A stretch of 64,000 nucleotides of DNA from JAXLVB01 sp046329195 (GTDB taxonomy: Bacteria > Bacteroidota > Bacteroidia > Cytophagales > Spirosomataceae), in the NCBI GenBank assembly GCA_046329195.1, contig JAXLVB010000001.1, positions 744,001-808,000 on the forward strand, given 5' to 3'. Positions 16,874-24,999 of the stretch are shown here, in pieces; the stretch's first letter is position 1, and the number at the start of each line of letters is the position of its first letter. Both the position numbers and the translations under genes were made by a program. A model generated the notes under the pieces. It was not told the DNA's origin, did no database searches, and saw only the letters and a list, made by a program, of their open reading frames with translations.

Positions 16874-18118
16874 TTATTCAAATTCTTGTCGAAGTACATC
16901 GAGTACATCATCTACCATTTCTTCTTCAAGATCGGTACGGCGCACGAGGTCTTCTTTGCTCATGGCCAGTACTTGTTTGGCAGTATCAAGACCAACTCGA
17001 CGGAACTCTTGGATAATCCATTCATCAATTTCATCCGAAAATTCCATCAAATCTACGTCTTCGTCGTCTTCTTGGCCTTCTACATCCCGGAAGACATCCA
17101 GTTCATATCCTACTAATTTTCCAGCCAATTTAATGTTTTGACCTCCTTTTCCGATGGCCAACGACACTTGATCTGGCTTCATGTACACGGCTACCCGCTT
17201 ATCGTCTTTGTTGATGTTCATGCGGCTGATTTTAGCCGGGCTAAGGGCACGCTGAATCAACAACTCAAGGTTATCGGTAAAGTTAATCACATCTATGTTC
17301 TCGTTGTCGAGCTCTCGCACAATGGCATGGATACGAGAGCCTTTCATACCGACACAAGCACCTACAGGGTCAATGCGGTCGTCATAAGACTCAACAGCCA
17401 CTTTGGCTCTCTCGCCTGGCTCACGAACTACTCGGCGCACAGTGATTAGGCCGTCGAACACTTCTGGAATCTCTTGCTCAAACAAGCGCTCTAAGAACAC
17501 GGGTGAGGTTCGAGACAAGGTAATTTTAGGGGTTCCGTTGTTCATTTCTACTTTATGAATAACGGCTTTTACAGTTTCGCCTTTTTTGAAACGGTCTTTC
17601 GAGATTTGTTCGCCACGGGGCAGGCTAAGTTCATTGCCTTGTGCGTCTAAACAAATCACCTCTCGGCCCAATACTTGATAGACCTCTACGCTCACCATCT
17701 CGCCCACTTGGTCTTTGTACTTTTGATAAAGTAATTCCTTCTCTAAATCTTTGATTTTTTGAATCAGTGTTTGGCGGGCTGTTTGTACCACTCGGCGGCC
17801 GAAGTCTTCGAGTTTTACTTCGTCGGCTACTTCTTCGCCTATTTCAAAATCTGGTTCAATTTTTTTTGCTTCTGACAGTGGAATTTTGTCGTAATCCCAG
17901 ATATCTTCCGAGTTGTCATCTACAATCTCTCGAGTACGCCACATTTCAAGGTCTCCGCTTTCGGGGTTGATGATGACATCGAAATGCTCGTCGGTACCGT
18001 ATTTTTTACGAATCATGGTGCGGAAGACTTCTTCCAGCACTTTAATCATCGTAGGGCGATCAATATTTTTCTCTTTGGCAAACTCTGAAAATGAGGCTAT
18101 TAACTCTGAACTGTTCAT
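16874..18118 (-). CDS. nusA: Transcription termination/antitermination factor NusA
   Basis: A 414-residue NusA with the N-terminal RNA polymerase-binding domain (MNSSELIASFSEFAKEKNIDR...), the S1 domain (EMVSVEVYQVLGREVICLD) and two KH domains (VGACVGMKGSRIHAIVREL and VSLAIGKGGQNIKLAGKLVG). A short acidic tail ends in DVLDVLRQEFE. It controls pausing, termination and antitermination. It lies between rimP and infB in the conserved order. A factor of this type could act on the hairpin upstream of rimP, but that is inference. Confidence 0.97.
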   Translation of the reverse strand: MNSSELIASFSEFAKEKNIDRPTMIKVLEEVFRTMIRKKYGTDEHFDVIINPESGDLEMWRTREIVDDNSEDIWDYDKIPLSEAKKIEPDFEIGEEVADEVKLEDFGRRVVQTARQTLIQKIKDLEKELLYQKYKDQVGEMVSVEVYQVLGREVICLDAQGNELSLPRGEQISKDRFKKGETVKAVIHKVEMNNGTPKITLSRTSPVFLERLFEQEIPEVFDGLITVRRVVREPGERAKVAVESYDDRIDPVGACVGMKGSRIHAIVRELDNENIDVINFTDNLELLIQRALSPAKISRMNINKDDKRVAVYMKPDQVSLAIGKGGQNIKLAGKLVGYELDVFRDVEGQEDDEDVDLMEFSDEIDEWIIQEFRRVGLDTAKQVLAMSKEDLVRRTDLEEEMVDDVLDVLRQEFE

Positions 18119-18227
18119 TGTTTCGTCAATCGTTATGTATCTGCGCTAAATGCTTGACATGCGTTGCGATTGATTTCGGCATCATGCGAAATAGCAACCT
18201 ACCGCCCAAGGCAGCAGTTGCTACACG

Positions 18228-18704
18228 TTATTTGAATGAAATCAATACTTGGGTTTTGTGTATGGTATCAAAGGCGAGTACAAGTGGTTGGGCAGGTACT
18301 GCGGCTTTTTTGTTGGTCTTAGTCGAAAGACCTAACGTGAGGTGAGTGTCGCTAACGGCTTCGAGTTTTCCTGTTTTCTCGGTACCATCTTTTAGCAAGA
18401 CTCGCACGTTTCGGCCTATGTTTTTGACGTACTGGCGGTTGAGTTTAAGAGGTTGATCTACTCCCGGCGAAGATACTTCAAGTGTATAAGCGTTTTCGAA
18501 CAGATTTAGTTCCTCTAACTGCTCACCAAGTCTTCTACTCACTTCAGCGCATTGATCTATCGAGATGCCCGAGTCAGTATCTATCAGTACACTTACTTTA
18601 GTTTTAATCTTAGAAGCCGACACCAGTATGTCCACCACGTAGAAGTTGTTGTCTTCGGTTGGTAGCTGGCTGAGGATTTCTTCTATCTTTGCCTTTGTAT
18701 TCAT
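18228..18704 (-). CDS. rimP: Ribosome maturation factor RimP
   Basis: A 158-residue RimP. It has the N-terminal alpha/beta domain with VLIDTDSGISIDQCAEVSRRLGEQLE and YTLEVSSPGVDQPLKLNRQYVKNIGRNVRV, followed by an Sm-like C-terminal domain. It is needed for 30S maturation. It is first in rimP-nusA-infB. A promoter at 18758-18788 and a terminator-like hairpin at 18715-18738 precede it. Confidence 0.95.
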   Translation of the reverse strand: MNTKAKIEEILSQLPTEDNNFYVVDILVSASKIKTKVSVLIDTDSGISIDQCAEVSRRLGEQLEELNLFENAYTLEVSSPGVDQPLKLNRQYVKNIGRNVRVLLKDGTEKTGKLEAVSDTHLTLGLSTKTNKKAAVPAQPLVLAFDTIHKTQVLISFK

Positions 18705-18714
18705 CCGTCTTAAA

Positions 18715-18738
18715 CAAAAAAGGAGGTCTTGACCCCCT
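18715..18738 (-). promoter_or_regulatory. Terminator-like hairpin in the rimP-nusA-infB leader
   Basis: On the minus strand, AGGGGGT, loop CAAG and ACCTCCT (seven pairs, one G-U) are followed by a T run. The hairpin begins about 13 nt after the predicted transcription start and ends about 10 nt before the rimP ATG. There is no room for a leader ORF. Full-length expression requires read-through, which could offer feedback by NusA, as known for other rimP-nusA operons. The second arm also resembles the 16S 3' end (ACCTCCTTT). Confidence 0.6.
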
Positions 18739-18757
18739 CTTTCTTAAAAACCAGACG

Positions 18758-18788
18758 CAAAAATATAACTTATTTTCCAAAAAATCAA
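18758..18788 (-). promoter_or_regulatory. Promoter of rimP-nusA-infB
   Basis: On the minus strand, TTG (18788-18786), a 20-nt spacer and TATTTTTG (18765-18758) match the Bacteroidota consensus. The predicted start is near 18751. Confidence 0.65.
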
Positions 18789-18801
18789 CCTTTTGGCATA
18801 A

Positions 18802-19908
18802 ATGCCGCTGTTAAGAGCTATTTTTTCTTGGTTTTCTCAAATGTTCACTACGCTTTTGTGTGTTTACACCTTAGTTGCGTATGGGTTAGGCTATACCTTA
18901 TGGCTTAATCACTGGACGGTGGGCTTTGTGCTTTTGTCGCTACCATTAGCTATGATGGGATGCTTGATGGTAGGGGTTTGGCTGTTGTTTCGAAAACCCA
19001 AACGAGCCATTTTTCCTTTGGTGGTGTTCGTACTGGGGTATCCTTTTCTACAGCGTACGTTTGCTTGGCATTCGGATAGCGTGTTGAAGAAGGGATCGTT
19101 TCGGATTCTAAGCTATAATGCGATGTTTTTTGATGTGGATGCGGTATCAGAGCATCGGCATTCTGAAGCCAATGCGGTGGCTATGATGAAATGGATTAAT
19201 GCGTTTGATGCAGACATTAAGTGTTTTCAAGAGTTTTATAATTGGGAAGGCCAAAAACGCTTCAAGGAATTCAACACTACCGACCAGCTTACTCGGCAAG
19301 GATTTACTTATCAGTTGTTTGCTCAACCTAATAGCGTAAAAAAAGAAGGGGCTGGCTTTGTGGGCTTGGCGATTTTTTCGAAATATCCACTCATTTTTAG
19401 GCGTGAATTTATTTTCTCACCCGTAGGAAATGGGTGTTTAGTAGCCGATGTGGTAATTAAACAAGATACGTTTCGACTGCTGAACATCCACTTGCAGTCG
19501 ATGGGGATTCGGGTAGGGAGGTTATTCCATCAGCCGGACTACGAACAGGCCAAGAAAGAAACTAAGGGTATTTTTAACTTGCTAAAAAATGGCTTTGATA
19601 AGCGGGGTAAAGAAATTGAGCAAGTGGAGAAAATAGTGGCAGAAAGCCCCTATCCCGTGTTGGTGTGTGGCGACTTTAACGAAGTTCCTTATGGTTATGC
19701 GTATGGGTGTATCCGCAAGCACTTATGTAATGCCTTTGAAGATGCGGGTCAAGGCTTTGGTTTTTCGTATAACCGTTCTCCCAAATTGATTCGGATTGAC
19801 AATCAGTTTTATGACGACGGTAAGCTGTCTGTGCATCATTTCAACACTCACCATGTGACGTTTTCGGACCATTACCCAGTTTCGGCTACGTATGTGGTAA
19901 AAAAATAG
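18802..19908 (+). CDS. Membrane-anchored endonuclease/exonuclease/phosphatase family protein
   Basis: A 368-residue protein. Three N-terminal hydrophobic helices (about residues 5-100) are followed by an EEP catalytic domain on the outer face. Catalytic elements are ILSYNAMFFD, CFQEFYNW (the metal-binding Glu), LLNIHLQS, VCGDFNEVPYG and TFSDHYPVSATY (Asp-His). The family includes phosphodiesterases and nucleases. In Bacteroidota this three-helix form is common, but its substrate is not known. It is divergent from rimP with only 97 bp between starts. Confidence 0.9.
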   Translation: MPLLRAIFSWFSQMFTTLLCVYTLVAYGLGYTLWLNHWTVGFVLLSLPLAMMGCLMVGVWLLFRKPKRAIFPLVVFVLGYPFLQRTFAWHSDSVLKKGSFRILSYNAMFFDVDAVSEHRHSEANAVAMMKWINAFDADIKCFQEFYNWEGQKRFKEFNTTDQLTRQGFTYQLFAQPNSVKKEGAGFVGLAIFSKYPLIFRREFIFSPVGNGCLVADVVIKQDTFRLLNIHLQSMGIRVGRLFHQPDYEQAKKETKGIFNLLKNGFDKRGKEIEQVEKIVAESPYPVLVCGDFNEVPYGYAYGCIRKHLCNAFEDAGQGFGFSYNRSPKLIRIDNQFYDDGKLSVHHFNTHHVTFSDHYPVSATYVVKK

Positions 19909-19935
19909 CGGTTTAATCCTAGAACTAAACCGCTA
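19906..19935 (-). terminator. Terminator for the RND permease gene
   Basis: TAGCGGTTTA and TAAACCGCTA form a perfect 10-bp stem. The T run follows on the minus strand (the A run is at 19899-19905), so it serves the 19961-23056 gene. The stop codon of the plus-strand EEP gene lies in the first arm. Confidence 0.8.
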
Positions 19936-19960
19936 TGGAAAAAAACCGCATGACACAAGC

Positions 19961-22900
19961 TTAGATCACAGTCTCTTCTTCCAACTCTTTGGCTTTAGCG
20001 GTGTTGTGTACAAGGTTTCGAGACATGTAGCTATATACAGCTGGAATAATATAAAGCGTCAAGGCTGTTGAGAATATCATTCCACCTACTACGGCTATTC
20101 CCATCGAAACTCGGCTCTCGGAGCCGGCTCCCAATGCCAATGCAATAGGTAAAATACCCAAGATAGTACATAAGGACGTCATGACAATTGGTCGGAAACG
20201 AGCTACGGCCGCTTCTTGAGCGGCTTTGTATTTGTTGCTACCTGCTTCTTTGCGTTGGTTGGCAAACTCTACAATCAAGATGCCATTTTTGGTTACCAGA
20301 CCAATCAAGACAATGATTCCGATTTGTGAGAATACGTTGAGGGTTTGGCTAAAATCCCATAAAGACAACAAGGCACCACACAACGCTAACGGTACAGTAA
20401 GCAAGATGATGAGGGGGTCGATGAAACTTTCAAACTGTGCCGCCAAAATGAGGTAAATCAACACCAAAGCCAAACCAAAAGCAAACACCAAGCTGGATGA
20501 GCTATCTTCAAATTCACGAGACTGGCCGTCGAGCGCAGTAGCAAAGGTTTCGTCTAAGTTTTCTTTGGCAATACGTCGCATTTCTTTGATGCCTTCACCC
20601 AAGGTAGTTCCTTTGGCCAAGCCTGCTGAAACCGTAGCAGCTACGTACCGATTGAATCGGTAGAGTGTAGGTGGGGTACTTTGCTCGGTGAGCTTGATGA
20701 CGTTGTCCATTTGTATCAATTCGCCTCGGTTGTTACGTACATAAAGTGACTTGAGGTCTAAGACGTCGTTGCGGTCGTTACGAACGATTTGCCCGATGAT
20801 TTGGTACTGCTTACCATCCATGACAAAGTAACCGAAGCGACGCCCTGACAAACCCAGCTGAAGTGTTTGAGCAATGTCTTGAATCGAAACCCCCAAATTG
20901 AGTGCTTTTTCTCGGTCAATCTCCAAACGTAGTTCTGGCTTAGTAAACTTCAGATTGACGTCAAACATCTGAAATTTGTCGCTTTCACCCACGGCTTTCA
21001 TAAATTTCGGCAAAGCTGCTTTGAGTTTGTCGTAGTTGGTGGCCTGAATCACAAACTGAACGGGGAAAGTATTGCCTCGGCGCTGCCCAATAGTGGGGTC
21101 TTGTACGATAAAGGTCTTGGCGCCCGTCAGTTTTTTGATTTTTGGGGTGAGCGAATCCACCACTTGCTGTTGGGTCATGGTTCGTTTGTCCACGTCTTTC
21201 AGCAAAATCCGAACAAACCCAGAGTTTTGAGCTCCTGAACCAAAACTAGGCGAGGTCATCGAGATTAGTCCCCGACGTTGGGTGGTGTCTAAATTGCGAG
21301 CTACCGTTTTATACAAAGAATCTATATAGGCCTCCATATACTCATAGGTGGCTCCTTCTTGGGCTGTACTGGTGATACGAATGGCGTTACGGTCTTCCAT
21401 AGGTGCCAGTTCAGAAGGAATAATGCTGTTTTTCATGAAGTAATAAATAATCCCCATAAAGCCCAACACCAGTACCCAAGCCAGCCAACGAACTTGCATG
21501 AAGCCAGTCAACGAACTTTCGTAGGTACTGGTGAGCCAATTGAAAAACGGCTCTGTGACTCGATACAACCACGGCTGACGGCGTTTTAACAACCGTGAAC
21601 TGAGCATTGGGGTAAGCGTAAGCGACACAAATGCCGAGATAATAACAGACCCAGCTACCACAATACCGAATTCACGGAAAAGTTTACCAGTCAATCCTTC
21701 CATAAACACCACGGGTAAAAACACCGAAGCGAGTGTAACTGTAGTAGAAATAACGGCGAAGTAGATTTCTTTAGAACCTTCTTTGGCAGCCTCCATCGGT
21801 TCCATACCTTCTTCGATTTTGGTATAGATATTTTCCAAAACCACGATGGCGTCGTCCACCACCAATCCAATAGCCAACACGATACCCAATAACGTGAGTA
21901 CATTGATGGAAAAGCCCATGATGTACATGATGAAAAACGCCCCAATCAACGACGTCGGGATGGCCGTCAGCGGAATGAGGGTACTGCGCCAGTCCCGCAA
22001 GAAAATGAAGATAATTAAGGCCACTAAAACAAAGGCCGTGATGATGGTTTCTTCTACCTCTTTGATTGAGGCCCGAACGTACTGCGTATAGTCAAAGCCT
22101 AATTCAATAATCATATCCGATGGTAAATCTCGCTTGATTTGGTCCATCTTCTTGTAAATATTATTGACGATATCAATTTGGTTGGACCCCGGCTGAGGAA
22201 TCACCGCCACAGCCACCATTGGGATACCCTCACGGCGCATGATGGTTTTCTCGTTTTCGGCACCTAATTCGGCGTAGCCTACGTCTTTGAGTTTCACCAC
22301 TCGGTCGGCTTCTTCTTTCAGAATCAGGTTATTAAAGTCGTCTTCGGAGGTGAGTCGGCCTTCGGTTCGTACCGAAAGTTCCATTTTGTCGCCTTCGATG
22401 CTTCCTGCTGGCAGCTCTACGTTTTGTCGGTTCAACGCACTCACAATATCTACGGCTGTCAACTTATAGGAGGTCAACTTAGCAGGGTCAATGCGCAAAC
22501 GCATAGCGTATTTTTTCTCACCCCAAATCACCACACTACTCACGCCTGGCACCGTCTGAAGTTTTTCACGGATGGTTCGTTGAACCACATCGTTGAGGTT
22601 CAGAATAGGGCGAGTTTTACTTTTGATATTGATAAAGTAAACTGGCTCAGAATCGGCATCGGCCTTGCTTACGATGGGTGGGTCAATGTCTTGCGGTAGG
22701 TTACCAAGAGAACGAGATACCCGGTCACGAACGTCGTTTGCAGCAGCTTCGAGGTCGGTTTCGAGCGTAAATTCTACCGTTATCATACTTCGCCCATCTC
22801 GGCTCGACGACGACAGCGTGCGAATCCCTGCAATCCCATTGATGGATTCTTCGAGCGGCTCGGTAATTTGGGTTTCGATGATTTCGGCATTGGCACCTGG

Positions 22901-23056
22901 GTAAGAGGTAGCTACCGTAATGACAGGCGGATCTACACTCGGGTACTCACGAATACCGAGCGATGTCAACCCAATGAATCCAAACAGGATAATCACCAGT
23001 GACATCACAATAGCCAACACGGGGCGTTTGATACTTACTTCGGAAAGAGAGGCCAT
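19961..23056 (-). CDS. RND efflux pump, inner-membrane permease (HAE1/AcrB type)
   Basis: A full-length 1031-residue permease. It has the N-terminal helix and VSIKRPVLAIVMSLVIILFG, two large periplasmic loops, and 12 membrane helices. Helix 4 carries the proton-relay pair in AIGLVVDDAIVVLENI, and the second-half helices include VTKNGILIVEFANQ. It exports drugs or other small molecules, or lipids, using proton motive force through an adaptor and an outer-membrane channel. Neither partner is adjacent here. A possible adaptor lies 15 kb away at 37894-39042. Confidence 0.95.
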   Translation of the reverse strand: MASLSEVSIKRPVLAIVMSLVIILFGFIGLTSLGIREYPSVDPPVITVATSYPGANAEIIETQITEPLEESINGIAGIRTLSSSSRDGRSMITVEFTLETDLEAAANDVRDRVSRSLGNLPQDIDPPIVSKADADSEPVYFINIKSKTRPILNLNDVVQRTIREKLQTVPGVSSVVIWGEKKYAMRLRIDPAKLTSYKLTAVDIVSALNRQNVELPAGSIEGDKMELSVRTEGRLTSEDDFNNLILKEEADRVVKLKDVGYAELGAENEKTIMRREGIPMVAVAVIPQPGSNQIDIVNNIYKKMDQIKRDLPSDMIIELGFDYTQYVRASIKEVEETIITAFVLVALIIFIFLRDWRSTLIPLTAIPTSLIGAFFIMYIMGFSINVLTLLGIVLAIGLVVDDAIVVLENIYTKIEEGMEPMEAAKEGSKEIYFAVISTTVTLASVFLPVVFMEGLTGKLFREFGIVVAGSVIISAFVSLTLTPMLSSRLLKRRQPWLYRVTEPFFNWLTSTYESSLTGFMQVRWLAWVLVLGFMGIIYYFMKNSIIPSELAPMEDRNAIRITSTAQEGATYEYMEAYIDSLYKTVARNLDTTQRRGLISMTSPSFGSGAQNSGFVRILLKDVDKRTMTQQQVVDSLTPKIKKLTGAKTFIVQDPTIGQRRGNTFPVQFVIQATNYDKLKAALPKFMKAVGESDKFQMFDVNLKFTKPELRLEIDREKALNLGVSIQDIAQTLQLGLSGRRFGYFVMDGKQYQIIGQIVRNDRNDVLDLKSLYVRNNRGELIQMDNVIKLTEQSTPPTLYRFNRYVAATVSAGLAKGTTLGEGIKEMRRIAKENLDETFATALDGQSREFEDSSSSLVFAFGLALVLIYLILAAQFESFIDPLIILLTVPLALCGALLSLWDFSQTLNVFSQIGIIVLIGLVTKNGILIVEFANQRKEAGSNKYKAAQEAAVARFRPIVMTSLCTILGILPIALALGAGSESRVSMGIAVVGGMIFSTALTLYIIPAVYSYMSRNLVHNTAKAKELEEETVI

Positions 23057-23195
23057 AGTATAGTCGTCTATTTTAGGTCGTTGATTTGTTAGAAAATGAG
23101 CATTTAAAAAACTGATAAACAGTTTATTAAGTATCAGACTTTCTGTTTGACTTTAGGGAGAAAGCCCTAAGTTGGTGCATTAAAATTACATGATA

Positions 23196-23741
23196 TTACG
23201 GCCTAACTCTCACTAGCTCAACAAAATCATAGTCATACTGGTTTTTTTCGTCGGCTTTGTGTGAGTTTCTGGCGATTTCATGCCATTCGTCGGGGCGTAA
23301 TACTGGGAAAAAGGCATCTCCGTCTATTTCGGCTTTCACTTCGGTCAGGTAAATTTTGTCAACCCAAGGCAAGGCCTGACGATAAATCTCCGCCCCACCG
23401 ATAACGAACAAGGTAAAAGGTGAAAGTGTAAAGTGTAAAGTATTTTCTAAATTCCCCTCTTTAACCTTTTCACTTTCACCTTTCACCTCTCGAATGGCTT
23501 CTTCTAACGAACGTACCACGATACAACCTTCTGCTTTAAAGTCAAGGTTTCGTGAAATCACGATATTGGTCCGATTCGGTAAAGGGCGACCAATAGACTC
23601 ATACGTTTTTCGGCCCATTACTACCGTATGACCTGTAGTGATGGTTTTGAAATGTTTTAAATCGGCAGGCAAGTGCCACAAAAGCTGGTTATTTTTGCCA
23701 ATGGTTCCATTCTGCGCTATGGCTACTACAATACTTATCAT
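23196..23741 (-). CDS. folA: Dihydrofolate reductase with inserted coding palindrome
   Basis: A 181-residue DHFR: MISIVVAIAQNGTIGKNNQLLWHLPADL, HTVVMGRKTYESIGRPLPNR, FVIGGAEIYRQALP and a C-terminal YDYDFVELVR. Relative to the usual ~160 residues there is an extra charged/Thr-rich segment at about residues 86-110, just before the FVIGG strand. It coincides with a DNA palindrome at 23416-23483. Catalytic Asp/Glu and NADPH motifs are intact, so the enzyme should work. The insert falls in a surface loop by position. It lies 8 nt after fmt, in one operon. Confidence 0.95.
   Translation of the reverse strand: MISIVVAIAQNGTIGKNNQLLWHLPADLKHFKTITTGHTVVMGRKTYESIGRPLPNRTNIVISRNLDFKAEGCIVVRSLEEAIREVKGESEKVKEGNLENTLHFTLSPFTLFVIGGAEIYRQALPWVDKIYLTEVKAEIDGDAFFPVLRPDEWHEIARNSHKADEKNQYDYDFVELVRVRP
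23416..23483. repeat. Palindromic repeat element inside folA
   Basis: AAAGGTGAAAGTG (23416-23428) is repeated in exact inverse at 23471-23483. With one mismatch the stem extends to 18 bp around a central ~32-nt loop. It is in frame with folA and accounts for the family-atypical insertion. A related right-hand half lies in fmt at about 23896-23929. Confidence 0.8.
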
Positions 23742-23749
23742 CGGGATAT

Positions 23750-24670
23750 TTATAGTCTAAATCCTCTCAAAAATTCTTCGACGCCCATTCGTTTTTTGCC
23801 TTCCAGTTGCAGTTCGAGTACGTCGAGCCAAGCATCAGCACATCTGAATCGCAGATACGTTTTGCCATCTGTTTCTACACTTCCTTCCTCTGCTTCTTTC
23901 ACCTTTCCACTTTCCGCTTTCACCTCCGCCGTCTTGTATATTTTACAAATTTTTCCTTGCAACATCGTCCAAGCAGCTGGGTAGGGCGATAGACCCCTCA
24001 CAAAGTTGTGCACTTGGTTAACCGTCTGACCCCAGTTGATTTGACACGTTTCCTTGAAAATCTTTGGAGCGTGATGGACATTGTCCACCTCGGGCTGTGG
24101 AATTTGTGGATAATCTCCTGTTTCGATAGCTTGTACAGTACGTAACACCAACGCAGCGCCTTTGTTCATGAGTCGGTCGTACAGCGAGCCTACATTGTCA
24201 TCGGGGTAGATGGGTTCTTTTTCTTGAAAAATCAGGTTGCCTGTGTCTATTTCATGTTTTAGGAAAAAGGTGGTAATACCTGTTTCGGTTTCGCCATTAA
24301 TGATAGCCCAGTTGATGGGCGCAGCACCACGATAGTGAGGAAGCAAGGAGGCATGTAAGTTGAACGTCCCCAACGGAGGCATATTCCAGACGACTTCGGG
24401 TAGCATCCTGAACGCCACCACAATCTGCATATCGGCTTGATAACTGCGTAATTCCTCTAAAAACGCTGGATTTTTGAGCTTTTCGGGCTGCAGAACAGGT
24501 ATTCCTTTTGACACCGCATACGCCTTTACAGGCGAGGCGTGCAAGGTTAGCCCCCTGCCCGCCGGTTTGTCGGGCGAGGTAACTACTGCCACTACGTTAC
24601 ATCCGTTTTCTACTAAAATCGCCAAACTTGCCACGGCAAATTCGGGCGTTCCCATAAAGATAATTCTCAT
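23750..24670 (-). CDS. fmt: Methionyl-tRNA formyltransferase
   Basis: A 306-residue Fmt. The N-terminal formyltransferase domain has MGTPEFAVASLAIL, VTSPDKPAGRGL, FNLHASLLPHYRGAAPINWAIINGE (catalytic Asn and His) and ETGITTFFLKHEIDTGN. The C-terminal tRNA-binding domain includes LELQLEGKKRMGVEEFLRGF. At residues 249-264 a segment EVKAESGKVKEAEEGS matches the inserted segment of folA in sequence and frame. It formylates initiator Met-tRNA and is transcribed ahead of folA. Confidence 0.96.
   Translation of the reverse strand: MRIIFMGTPEFAVASLAILVENGCNVVAVVTSPDKPAGRGLTLHASPVKAYAVSKGIPVLQPEKLKNPAFLEELRSYQADMQIVVAFRMLPEVVWNMPPLGTFNLHASLLPHYRGAAPINWAIINGETETGITTFFLKHEIDTGNLIFQEKEPIYPDDNVGSLYDRLMNKGAALVLRTVQAIETGDYPQIPQPEVDNVHHAPKIFKETCQINWGQTVNQVHNFVRGLSPYPAAWTMLQGKICKIYKTAEVKAESGKVKEAEEGSVETDGKTYLRFRCADAWLDVLELQLEGKKRMGVEEFLRGFRL
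23896..23929. repeat. Half-copy of the folA palindrome inside fmt
   Basis: About 33 nt align to the right arm of the folA element with roughly five mismatches, in the same orientation and reading frame (EVKAESGKVKE versus EVKGESEKVKE). The left arm is absent or decayed. Confidence 0.65.
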
Positions 24671-24805
24671 GCTTGGTGCTTAACAACTAGTGGATGGTCT
24701 GCCCCATAAAAGTAGGCATCTATTGGTACTTTTGTTATGAGTCGATAGGTGGGTTGATGAGGCCTAAAATAAGCTCTTACAACCTCCTCAAATTACCAAA
24801 ACCTA
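24671..24805. other. Intergenic region between fmt and the greA promoter
   Basis: No open frame or hairpin of note. A TACTTTTA box on the minus strand around 24700-24710 may be the -7 element for fmt, but no matching upstream box was found. Confidence 0.4.
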
Positions 24806-24835
24806 TTGCTTTCTGCGCAAATATTGCTATTTTTG
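24806..24835 (+). promoter_or_regulatory. Promoter of the greA leader
   Basis: TTG at 24806-24808, a 19-nt spacer and TATTTTTG at 24828-24835 are an exact Bacteroidota promoter. The expected start near 24842 lies about 12 nt before the leader ATG. Confidence 0.72.
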
Positions 24836-24854
24836 CCGTCCCGTTTGCGCCAAC

Positions 24855-24902
24855 ATGACGAAACGAAGTAAATATTTCTACAAAAACCGAATAGGGAATT
24901 GA
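24855..24902 (+). CDS. Leader peptide upstream of greA
   Basis: A 15-codon frame encodes MTKRSKYFYKNRIGN, followed by TGA. It is basic and has an aromatic Tyr-Phe-Tyr core. Its stop codon lies in the 5' strand of a 16-pair antiterminator that competes with the terminator at 24927. It shares the ATG ACG opening and very short 5' UTR of the tyrosine leader at 3456. Unlike that leader it is not dominated by one amino acid, so the sensed signal is unclear. Confidence 0.65.
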   Translation: MTKRSKYFYKNRIGN

Positions 24903-24955
24903 GCTGCTTCTGTGCTAACTTCAGACAGAACGGCTGAATTCGCCGTTCTTTTTTT
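24896..24955 (+). promoter_or_regulatory. Translation-coupled attenuator of greA
   Basis: The terminator is AGAACGGC (24927-24934), a seven-base loop, GCCGTTCT (24942-24949) and a T run to 24955. The alternative pairing joins 24896-24913 with 24925-24941: 16 base pairs with one bulge (C24907) and one G/G mismatch. This consumes the terminator's first arm. The leader's TGA (24900-24902) lies in the antiterminator strand. A ribosome finishing the leader should favour termination, and slow or absent translation should favour greA expression. Confidence 0.75.
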
Positions 24956-24999
24956 GTTTCTACAGTTAAACAAAGACGCTTTTAAGAAACCATACGAAT

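Noticed and set aside
18715..18730. Perfect AAAGGAGGTC Shine-Dalgarno-like sequence on the plus strand
   Set aside because: It is about 70 nt from the nearest plus-strand start (18802), and Bacteroidota rarely use strong SD sites. It is explained by the minus-strand hairpin.
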